From contig CAZSOQ010000043.1 in the NCBI GenBank assembly GCA_964608495.1, forward strand, positions 1 through 27,909: 27,909 bases of DNA, written 5' to 3'. The first letter of the stretch is position 1. Every line of letters starts with the position of its first letter. Position numbers and translations under genes: made by a program. Shown here one piece after another: positions 8,238-15,342 of this stretch. The stretch is from JAKORR01 sp964608495. Its GTDB lineage: Bacteria; Armatimonadota; Zipacnadia; Zipacnadales; FEN-943. Under the pieces are notes generated by a model. It was not told the DNA's origin and searched no databases. It was given only the letters and a program-made list of their open reading frames with translations.

Positions 8238-9278
8238 GTGGGCGATGAGCTGTACAGACTGACCGTCTGTCCCCAGGGCGCCGACAACATCCGCAACTCC
8301 GAGGGGTCGGTGATCGAGACCAGCGACGGGCACTTGCTCCTCGTCTGGTGGCATTTCTACGCCGGCGAGGGCGCGGATCACTCCCCGGGCGACATCGCCG
8401 CCAGGTGGTCCGACGACCGCGGCCGCACCTGGGGCGACCTGTTCATCCTGCAGGAGAACGTCGCCCGCCAGAGCACCTGTAGCCCCTCGCTGCTGCGTCT
8501 CCAGGACGGGCGCATCGCCTTCTTCTATGGCCTCAAGCACGCCAGCACCGACCTGCCCTTCTACGTGCGCCTGTCCAGCGACGAGGCTCAAAGCTGGACC
8601 GAGCCGGTGCTCGTCACGACCGCCCCGGGCTACTGGGTCATGAACAACGACCGCGCGGTGCAGCTCAGCACCGGGCGGGTCGTGGCGCCCGTGTGCTGGA
8701 TTGACGACTGCTACGAGCCGGGCAACAACCGCTGCCACAGCACCGTCTTCTACTCCGACGACCACTGCGCCACCTGGACGCGCAGCGAGGGGTGGCTCAC
8801 CGTCGAGGACGCGGCGGGCTACCAGGAGCCGGGCGTGGTGGAGCTCACCGACGGGCGCGTCATGATGTTCGGCCGCACGACGCTCGGGCATCCTTACCGC
8901 GCCTACAGCGACGACTGGTGCGAGACCTGGTACGGGCTCGAGCCGATGCACAACGTGGACGCCCCCTGCTCGCCGGTATGCATCAAGCGCATACCCGCGA
9001 CGGGCGATCTGCTGATGGTATGGAACGACAACGCCGACACGACGAAGAACCATCAGGCCCGCCGCACGCCGCTTACCATGGCCCTATCGCGCGACGAGGG
9101 CGAGGCGTGGGAGCGCATCAAGAACGTCGAGGCCGACCCCGCGCACGCCCACGGCTACACGAGCATCGCCTTCCTCGACGATGAGGTGCTCCTGACGTAC
9201 TATGACTCAACGGCGCTCACCATCGGGGACTGCTCGCTGAAGCTGTGCATCGCCCCTCTGAGCTGGGTCTATGCGTGA
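8238..9278 (+). CDS. Sialidase-superfamily (BNR/Asp-box) beta-propeller protein
   Basis: A 346-residue protein with at least five Asp-box motifs spaced as in a six-bladed propeller: SDDRGRTW, SSDEAQSW, SDDHCATW, SDDWCETW and SRDEGEAW. The first and last fit the S-x-D-x-G-x-(T/A)-W consensus; in the middle three, Gly is replaced by Ala or Cys. This matches the BNR_2/exo-alpha-sialidase-like family common in glycan-degrading bacteria, where many members are not proven sialidases. I see no clear arginine triad or RIP motif, so sialic acid cleavage should not be assumed. There is no signal peptide, unlike the two genes upstream. The GTG start at 8238 is 15 bp after the previous stop, with GGGAGG at 8222-8227, which supports co-transcription. 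Confidence 0.85.
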   Translation: MGDELYRLTVCPQGADNIRNSEGSVIETSDGHLLLVWWHFYAGEGADHSPGDIAARWSDDRGRTWGDLFILQENVARQSTCSPSLLRLQDGRIAFFYGLKHASTDLPFYVRLSSDEAQSWTEPVLVTTAPGYWVMNNDRAVQLSTGRVVAPVCWIDDCYEPGNNRCHSTVFYSDDHCATWTRSEGWLTVEDAAGYQEPGVVELTDGRVMMFGRTTLGHPYRAYSDDWCETWYGLEPMHNVDAPCSPVCIKRIPATGDLLMVWNDNADTTKNHQARRTPLTMALSRDEGEAWERIKNVEADPAHAHGYTSIAFLDDEVLLTYYDSTALTIGDCSLKLCIAPLSWVYA

Positions 9279-9298
9279 GGTCGGTGGACGCCACGGCC

Positions 9299-9311
9299 CG
9301 CGCCCCGCGCG
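9299..9311 (+). other. Short GC hairpin before the nitroreductase gene
   Basis: CGCGC, loop CCC, GCGCG, directly before the strong ribosome-binding site AAGGAGGT at 9318-9325. It may be chance at this base composition. Confidence 0.22.
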
Positions 9312-9332
9312 AAGCCGAAGGAGGTCATCAGC

Positions 9333-9836
9333 ATGGACGTCATGGAGGCCATCCGGACGAGGCGGAGCATACGGGCCTACAAACCGGACCCGGTGCCCGA
9401 GGACGTATTGCTGCAGGTCCTGGAGGCCGCGCGGCTGGCACCGTCCGCCGGCAACCGCCAGCCCTGGCTGTTCGTCGTCGTCCGCGATGTCGCGGTCAAG
9501 GAGCGACTCCGCCAGGCCTACGGGGCCGAGTGGTTCTTCGCGGCGCCGGTGGTCATCTGCGCCTGCTGCTCGGACGAGTGCGCCTGGACCCGGGCGGACG
9601 GCAAGTGCTATGGCGACGTGGACGTGACCATCGCCATGGACCACCTGATCCTCGCCGCCTGGGAGCTGGGGCTGGGCACCTGCTGGATAGGCGCCTTCGA
9701 TGCCGCCAAGGCGACGGAGGTGCTCGGCCTGCCGGAGGGTTATGCGCCGCTGGCGATGACGCCCCTGGGCTACCCGGCACAGCAGCCGGAGGCCAAGCCG
9801 CGCAAGCCGCTCGAGGAGATTGTCAGGTTCATCTAG
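9333..9836 (+). CDS. Nitroreductase-family FMN oxidoreductase
   Basis: A 167-residue protein with the family hallmarks. 'AIRTRRSIRAY' near the N-terminus contributes the FMN phosphate-binding arginines, 'APSAGNRQPW' is the classic second motif, and 'ELGLGTCWIGAF' and 'PLGYP' lie in the C-terminal half. These enzymes use NAD(P)H and FMN, usually as dimers in the cytoplasm, to reduce nitro compounds, quinones or other electron acceptors; the physiological substrate cannot be read from sequence. The ATG has AAGGAGGT at 9318-9325, 7 nt away, the strongest ribosome-binding site in this gene run. It lies 54 bp after the BNR gene and 228 bp before the GH-A-like gene, so its presence among glycosidase-like genes may be incidental. 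The length is at the short end for the family. Confidence 0.92.
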   Translation: MDVMEAIRTRRSIRAYKPDPVPEDVLLQVLEAARLAPSAGNRQPWLFVVVRDVAVKERLRQAYGAEWFFAAPVVICACCSDECAWTRADGKCYGDVDVTIAMDHLILAAWELGLGTCWIGAFDAAKATEVLGLPEGYAPLAMTPLGYPAQQPEAKPRKPLEEIVRFI

Positions 9837-9897
9837 CGGGTCACTCCCTTCCCGCGGCACGGGCAGCAGCACGGGTCTGGGGTACTGGGGACCGATC

Positions 9898-9914
9898 GGG
9901 CCGTGCCTCGGCCC
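9898..9914 (+). other. Weak intergenic hairpin upstream of the GH-A-like gene
   Basis: GGGCC, a 7-nt loop and GGCCC, in the 228-bp spacer after the nitroreductase gene. There is no T-tract. I see no convincing promoter in the same spacer. Confidence 0.22.
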
Positions 9915-10064
9915 TGACCAGAGCCGACGACGAAGGGCGTCCGTCGGTGTCTGGGCATCCGGCGCGTCCGTCTGTTCCCGGCCTGCTGTCACCGGACTCG
10001 TGGCGCGGGGCCCCGGTGCCACAGCCGGCCGCCGGCCACGACCTCGAGCACGGAGGGCACGCGC

Positions 10065-13000
10065 ATGAGGACCACTTGCGCTCTGAGCCTGATCCTGGCG
10101 GGACTGCTCGCCCTCGTGGCCATGGGGCCGCCTGCCGCGCTCGCGGCGGACAACCTCGCGCCTGACCCGGGCTTCGAGGAGGACGCCAACGGCGACGGCG
10201 AGCCCGACGGGTGGTGGAAATGGGGTGGCCCGGGCGACAAGGCCCCCACGAACCTGCGCCGCGTGACCGACGAGCCCCATGGCGGGGAGTACTGCGCCCA
10301 GGTGGGCGACTCGGCGACGACGGGCAACTTCTACGTCGCCAGCCAGTACACGCCGGTGGAGGGCGGCAAGCCCTACGTCCTGCACGTGTGGGCACGGGGC
10401 GGCGAGGGCCAGAGCGGTGCGATACGCCTGGACGAGCTAGACGGTGACAGGAAGTACCTGGGCGCCACCGCGACGGCCATCCGCTTCACGGACCAGTGGC
10501 GCGAGCACCGCGTCGTGGCCACGCGCCTCAGAGACGAGACGCGGTTCGCCCAGATCAGCCTCCAGCCGGCCGTGGGGCAGTGGGCCGACACGGGCGTCGC
10601 GTGGTTCGACGACGTGCGGCTCGAGCGCGCGGACGACCTCATCACGGACGTGGTGGTCGAGCCGGGCGGCGAGGACTGGTTCCCCTTCCCCCTCGACTGG
10701 CGCGACGGCGGGCCCTCGCCCCTTGACGTGACCGCGTACCTCCCCGTCGAGAAGACCGGGGCCCACGGCTTCCTGACCGCGCGCGACGGGCACTTCGTCT
10801 TCCAGGACGGGACCCGTGCGCGCTTCTGGGCGACCAACATCCACTCCTCGCGGGCCGCCTACCCCACGCACGAAGAGGCCCAGAGCTTCGCCCGTCGCCT
10901 CGCGCGGCTGGGCGTCAACACGGTGCGCGTCCACCTGCTGGAGTACGAATCCCCCGGCGGTCTCGTTGACGCTTCGGGCGACACCACGGACCAGTTCGAC
11001 CCCGAGCGGCTTGAGCGGTTCGACTACCTCATGGCCCAGTTCCACGAGAACGGCATCTACGTCATCCTCGACGCCCTGCCGATGTGTGCGCGCGTCTTCC
11101 GCGAGGGAGACGGCGTGAAGGCCTACCAGGAGCTGGGGCGAGGCGCCAAGGGCGCGTCCCTCTTCGACGAGCGCATCATCGAGCTGGAGCACAGCTACGC
11201 GCGCCGGCTCCTGCTGCACGAGAATCCCCACCGCAACGGCCTGCGCTACGTGGACGACCCGACGGTGGCGCTGTACGAGATGAGCAACGAGGACGCGCTG
11301 CTGCTGTGGTGGTCCTGGAGCCAGCTGCCGCAGGTCTACCGCGACGACCTGCGGGCACGGTGGAACCAGTGGCTCGTGAACCGCTTCCGCGACCGCGAGG
11401 GCTTGGCGGCCCGCTGGACCGCCGGCGACGGTGTGGTCGGGCTGGCAGACGACGAGGACCCGGCGGCCGGGACGGTCCGGCTGGACCCCGCGGCCCCGGA
11501 GCATGTGGTGCGGCGCGTGGACGTCCACCGCTTCCTGGCCGACGTGCAGGCCGACTACTACCGCGCGCAGGTCCGTTTCCTGCGCGAGCTGGGAGTGCGC
11601 GTGCCCCTATCGGGCAGCAACATCATGGCCCAGCCGGCGATGATGGCCTCCAGCGAGCCGCTGGACTACACGGACACCCACGCCTACTGGGACCATCCCC
11701 GCTACGAGAGCGGCACGGAGAAGTGGCTGCGCAATGAGCCGATGCTGAAGGCCGACCCGCTCAGCACACCCGTCCTCCCGACGCAGCTCGCGACCGCCAA
11801 GCAGGCCGGCAAGCCGGCAGTGGCAACCGAGTGGAACTCGCTCTGGCCCAACCAGTGGCGGGCCGCGGACACCGTGATGACGCCCGCCTACGCGCTGCTC
11901 AACGACCTCGACATCATCTACATCTACTGCTACCTGGGCGGATGGGGTATCAGCCACGAGCAGGCCAGGCCCAAGATCCACCACGCGACCGTGATCTTCT
12001 CGGACCCGGCGCAGACCGGGCTCTTCCCGCTGCTGGCGCTCATGTACCGGCGCGGCGATGTGAGGGCGGGGCGCAGTCTCGTCGAGAGGGGCCTGTCGCC
12101 GACCGACACCTACCTGGCGAGCACCATGTTCACGACCGCCGGCGACTTCCAGCACTTCGTGCCCCTGCTCTGCCGCTGGCAGCAGCAGCCCTTCGAGGGC
12201 GACTACCGGGCCAGCCCCGGTGTTGACCTGACCGTGAGCAGCGGCTTCTCGGCCACGGGCGACTACGGGCCGCCGAGGCGCCTGCTGCTCTGGTCGGTGG
12301 CGGACTGGGGCGCCGACGGCCGCGCGCACACCCCCCTGCAGGCCGCGCAGCTTCTCGACCCGAGCTTCGCGCTTCTCGATCCGGGCCAGGAGGACGTCGA
12401 GCTGGCGGGCGATCTCCCCGCCGGGGAACAGCTCCGCGTCCGTCTGCCGCGGTCCACCTGCCTGGACGCCGGGGCCCTCCGCGAGAGCTGGACGGCCTGG
12501 CTCACAGGCACCGCAGGCGACAAGACGGCCTGTCTGGGAGCCGAGCGCCAGGCCCGCGCCTGGCAGGCGAGCGTAGCGCCTGGGGCCGGGGCGGCTCTGG
12601 GGCAGGCCCGTGATCTGCTCGCCCGCTGGTTCACCGACGCGGGGCGACGATGGGGCCTGCTGGAGGACGATCAGGGCTACAATCCGGTGACGGGGGAGTT
12701 CGTGTCGGACACGGGTGAGCTCCGATGGCGGCCGCGAGAGGGCGTCTGGACCTGCGTGGCCGAGCGAGTCAACGTCGTGGCGGGTTTCCTGCCCCAGGGC
12801 CAGCCGGTGCAGGCCGGGGCGCTGCGCGTGACGCCGCGGACCGACTTCGGCACCTACTGCCTGGTGTCGCTCGAGGAGGCGCCGCTGGGCACCAGCCGCC
12901 ACTGTCTCCTCGTGGCTGTGGGGCGCGCCGAGAACACGGGGCAGAAGCTCAGACAGACCGTCTTCCAGGAGCCTGGCGCGCCGCCCGAGGTCACGGGGCC

Positions 13001-13217
13001 GGTCGAGGTCCTCAGCGTGGGTGACGAGCCGGTGCTTGTGCAGGGCCTGCGGGCCGAGGTCAGCATCGCGGCCGGCCCGGGCCACTGGCGCTGCTGGGCC
13101 CTGGACCCGGCAGGCCGGCGCCTGCGCCAGGTGTCCGTGAAGGCCCTGGACGGCGGCCTCGGTCTGACGCTGGGGCCTGAGTGGAAGACGATCTACTACG
13201 AACTGGCCGTCGAGTGA
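10065..13217 (+). CDS. Exported clan GH-A-like glycoside hydrolase with N-terminal CBM
   Basis: A 1050-residue protein with GGAGGG 7 nt before the ATG. Residues 1-28 are a signal peptide ending in ALA. Residues about 29-190 resemble a CBM4/9 (CenC-like) carbohydrate-binding module, opening with NLAPDPGFEEDANGDGEPDG and closing with AWFDDVRLER. A TIM barrel starts near residue 240: 'GTRARFWATNIH', 'RRLARLGVNTVRVHLLEYES' and 'YVILDALP' are the early strands. 'ALYEMSNEDAL' places Glu409 as the acid/base after Asn, the clan GH-A signature. 'AVATEWNSLWPNQW' places Glu589 as the likely nucleophile. The remaining 400 residues are beta-rich. This fits a GH5-like or related mannanase/glucanase-type enzyme, but the substrate is not readable. 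Both catalytic positions are assigned by motif only. Confidence 0.83.
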   Translation: MRTTCALSLILAGLLALVAMGPPAALAADNLAPDPGFEEDANGDGEPDGWWKWGGPGDKAPTNLRRVTDEPHGGEYCAQVGDSATTGNFYVASQYTPVEGGKPYVLHVWARGGEGQSGAIRLDELDGDRKYLGATATAIRFTDQWREHRVVATRLRDETRFAQISLQPAVGQWADTGVAWFDDVRLERADDLITDVVVEPGGEDWFPFPLDWRDGGPSPLDVTAYLPVEKTGAHGFLTARDGHFVFQDGTRARFWATNIHSSRAAYPTHEEAQSFARRLARLGVNTVRVHLLEYESPGGLVDASGDTTDQFDPERLERFDYLMAQFHENGIYVILDALPMCARVFREGDGVKAYQELGRGAKGASLFDERIIELEHSYARRLLLHENPHRNGLRYVDDPTVALYEMSNEDALLLWWSWSQLPQVYRDDLRARWNQWLVNRFRDREGLAARWTAGDGVVGLADDEDPAAGTVRLDPAAPEHVVRRVDVHRFLADVQADYYRAQVRFLRELGVRVPLSGSNIMAQPAMMASSEPLDYTDTHAYWDHPRYESGTEKWLRNEPMLKADPLSTPVLPTQLATAKQAGKPAVATEWNSLWPNQWRAADTVMTPAYALLNDLDIIYIYCYLGGWGISHEQARPKIHHATVIFSDPAQTGLFPLLALMYRRGDVRAGRSLVERGLSPTDTYLASTMFTTAGDFQHFVPLLCRWQQQPFEGDYRASPGVDLTVSSGFSATGDYGPPRRLLLWSVADWGADGRAHTPLQAAQLLDPSFALLDPGQEDVELAGDLPAGEQLRVRLPRSTCLDAGALRESWTAWLTGTAGDKTACLGAERQARAWQASVAPGAGAALGQARDLLARWFTDAGRRWGLLEDDQGYNPVTGEFVSDTGELRWRPREGVWTCVAERVNVVAGFLPQGQPVQAGALRVTPRTDFGTYCLVSLEEAPLGTSRHCLLVAVGRAENTGQKLRQTVFQEPGAPPEVTGPVEVLSVGDEPVLVQGLRAEVSIAAGPGHWRCWALDPAGRRLRQVSVKALDGGLGLTLGPEWKTIYYELAVE

Positions 13218-13287
13218 GCGGGCCTGTGCGTGCCACGGCCCGTGGGGCCTTCGGGCGGGACGCGGCCAGCGGTCACAGGATCTGCCG

Positions 13288-14349
13288 ATGGGCGACAGCG
13301 AGATGCCTGAGCAAGAGCGTGAGCTGCGGGCCGCGGACGCGGCGGAAGAGCCTGGTCGCGATAGTGCGGCCGGCCGCGGGCGCGCCGTGCACCACCGGAA
13401 GTGGTGGGTATACGCGGTCTACGCCTTCCTGGTAGTCCTGGCGGCGCGCAAGCCGGACGAGTGGGTGCTGGCGGACGGGCGCGTGTCGGGCGGCCGGATT
13501 GACGTGACCACGGTGGCGCGGCGCCTCTTCGACCCCACGGCGCCGGCCATGGACCCCGACGCCCACCGCCCCCTGGCGTCGCTCCTCATCGTCGAGACGG
13601 CCCGAGTGCCCGGCGTCGATGACCTGACCACCAGCTACACGCTGTGGCGCATCGCCTGCCTGTTCGCGACGGTGGTGTTGCTCGACGGATTGATGAGACG
13701 GTGGCTGACGCCGGGCGGCGCCTTTGGCGCGGTGGTGCTCTACCTCTTGGGGATGGTCCACGCTGGGTTCGATGACAAGCCCGACGGGTGGTTCGAGCAG
13801 TTCTTCTACGCGGCGGGTCTGAGTGCCATCGCGGCGGGCCAGGCCTGGTGGCTGGCACCCATCCTCGCCGTGGGCACCTGGGCCCGCGAATCCGTGGTCT
13901 TCCTTGTCGCGGCCCACTTCCTCGTGGCCGCCCGCCGCGGAAGCTGGACGCGGGCCTTCGTGCACTGCTCCCTGCTCCTGGGCGTCTGGTGCCTCTCCTG
14001 GGGGATTGTGCACTACCTGGTCGGCGACACGAGGTACTACTCCGAGCTGTGGCGGCTGCCGAGAAACGTCGTCGGTGTCCTCAACTACCTCAGGCATCCC
14101 TGGGGCGTGAATATGAGGCAATACCTTCTCGTGGGGATCTTCGGGGCCCTCTGGGTCCTGCCCTACCTGCGCCGGCCGCGGGGTCCGGACTTCCTTGAGC
14201 GCGTGAAGTGGCTCCTGCCCCTCAGCCTGCTCTTCACCGTGCAGCTCGCCAAGCTGTGGGAAGTCCGTGTCTTCTACTACCACATGATGTACCTCGCTCC
14301 CCTCGCCCTGTGGAAGCTGTTCCCCGATCTGCGCAGACCCGACCCTTAG
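13288..14349 (+). CDS. Polytopic membrane protein of unknown function
   Basis: A 353-residue protein with a charged, low-complexity cytoplasmic start (about 40 residues) and then eight or nine hydrophobic segments, the first at 'WWVYAVYAFLVVLAA' and the last at 'MMYLAPLALW'. Between them are conserved-looking charged spots such as 'GFDDKPDGWFEQFFYAAG' and 'GTWARESVVF'. The general look resembles GT-C-type or O-antigen-ligase-like membrane proteins of this size, but I recognise no diagnostic motif, so I do not assign a function. It follows the GH-A-like gene by 70 bp on the same strand. The ATG has only AGGA at 13277-13280 as a ribosome-binding site. It ends 154 bp before a convergent gene. 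Confidence 0.78.
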   Translation: MGDSEMPEQERELRAADAAEEPGRDSAAGRGRAVHHRKWWVYAVYAFLVVLAARKPDEWVLADGRVSGGRIDVTTVARRLFDPTAPAMDPDAHRPLASLLIVETARVPGVDDLTTSYTLWRIACLFATVVLLDGLMRRWLTPGGAFGAVVLYLLGMVHAGFDDKPDGWFEQFFYAAGLSAIAAGQAWWLAPILAVGTWARESVVFLVAAHFLVAARRGSWTRAFVHCSLLLGVWCLSWGIVHYLVGDTRYYSELWRLPRNVVGVLNYLRHPWGVNMRQYLLVGIFGALWVLPYLRRPRGPDFLERVKWLLPLSLLFTVQLAKLWEVRVFYYHMMYLAPLALWKLFPDLRRPDP

Positions 14350-14459
14350 CCTTCGTGATCCGTGACCGGGCAGGGCATCGCTCCGCCACGCCCCGGCCCA
14401 CCGCCTCACCGTGGAGAGGCCGCACGGCCAGACTTGGCCCGTGGTCAACTCTGGCCATT

Positions 14460-14498
14460 CGGGCCGTCCCCCGACCTTCGCCACTAACCTTCGGCCCG
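14460..14498. terminator. Possible hairpin between convergent genes
   Basis: CGGGCCG (14460-14466) and CGGCCCG (14492-14498) are perfect inverted repeats in the spacer between two convergent genes. The 25-nt loop is long and neither side has a T-tract, so support is weak. Confidence 0.2.
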
Positions 14499-14503
14499 CC
14501 GCC

Positions 14504-15127
14504 TCACCACAGCCGGCAGACGATGCTCCTCACGCGATCCCGCAGACCCTCCGCGGAATCCGCCTGCTCCGCGGCCTGCGGCGGCGCCGCGCCATCGCGG
14601 CCCCCGAGGCCGACGGCCATCCCCGGCCCGCACGCCTTGAGCGGCGAGGGAGCCAGGGCGACCGGCCCCATCCGGGCGAGGACCTGATCCACTACCCAGG
14701 CGTCCGTCACCCTTTGGTCCACGCAGATGCGGCTCACATACCCGACGGCTAGTCTCAGCGCCCGGTCGAGGTGGTCCGCCCAGATGCCCGCCAGGGCCCG
14801 GGCCGACGTGTTGTTCGCCCTGGCGTCCTCCCCGGTCACGGTCACCAGGACCGCGTTGCCCGCGAGGACGCACCAGTTCCTGTGGCACGTCTGGGCGGAC
14901 GGGTGGGGAAGAGGTACCTCCCGGCGCTCAGCGCGGAAACCCTCGTTTACCAGCGAGGCGAACCGGCGAGTGACCACGTTGGCACGTTCAGAGCAGGAGA
15001 GTCCCCAGACGGGGGTGCGCACTCGGAGGATCAGGTAGCCGCTGTAGGCGACATCCATCGGTTGAGACAGCGAGACGGCAGCACACAACGCCGCCCCGGC
15101 TGCCAGCGCAGCCGAGCTGACGAACAT
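14504..15127 (-). CDS. Small exported protein with a 'VTxxDA' domain
   Basis: A 207-residue protein when started at the ATG whose first base is 15127, which has AAGGGGG about 8 nt upstream. An in-frame ATG 60 bp earlier (15187) lacks a ribosome-binding site and would put a basic stretch before the hydrophobic segment. Residues 2-20 form a signal peptide or anchor. 'CSERANVVTRRFASL', 'VLAGNAVLVTVTGEDARANN' and 'ARALAGIWADHLDRAL' form a pattern I recognise from the periplasmic N-terminal part of some mechanosensitive-channel proteins of cyanobacteria and from standalone proteins of other phyla (ERA...VN/TRR, then VTxxDA, then LA..WA..L). Here it has no channel domain. Its role is unknown. The C-terminal 50 residues are low in pattern. 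It is convergent with the membrane protein gene and lies 215 bp after glmU. Confidence 0.7.
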   Translation of the reverse strand: MFVSSAALAAGAALCAAVSLSQPMDVAYSGYLILRVRTPVWGLSCSERANVVTRRFASLVNEGFRAERREVPLPHPSAQTCHRNWCVLAGNAVLVTVTGEDARANNTSARALAGIWADHLDRALRLAVGYVSRICVDQRVTDAWVVDQVLARMGPVALAPSPLKACGPGMAVGLGGRDGAAPPQAAEQADSAEGLRDRVRSIVCRLW

Positions 15128-15316
15128 CGGTAAGGCCCCCTTGGCATGCAACACGGACTTGCCTGCGCGGGAGCGCGGCGCGTACATCCGCCCCTGGGCG
15201 CCGCGCGCCCGAAGCCGGAAGGGAGCCCGGAGACTGCGGACCTACACGACCAACACAGACCAGCAATGCAATGAGGGCTGCAGAGGATGCTGTGGCGAGG
15301 ATGCTGCGGTGATGCT

Positions 15317-15339
15317 TCAGCACTGGTGCGAAGTGCTGA
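15317..15339 (-). terminator. Hairpin just downstream of glmU
   Basis: TCAGCACT (15317-15324) and AGTGCTGA (15332-15339) form a perfect 8-bp stem with a 7-nt loop, three bases beyond the glmU stop. No T-tract follows on the minus strand, so it may mark the 3' end or protect the transcript rather than act as a full intrinsic terminator. Confidence 0.5.
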
Positions 15340-15342
15340 CTC

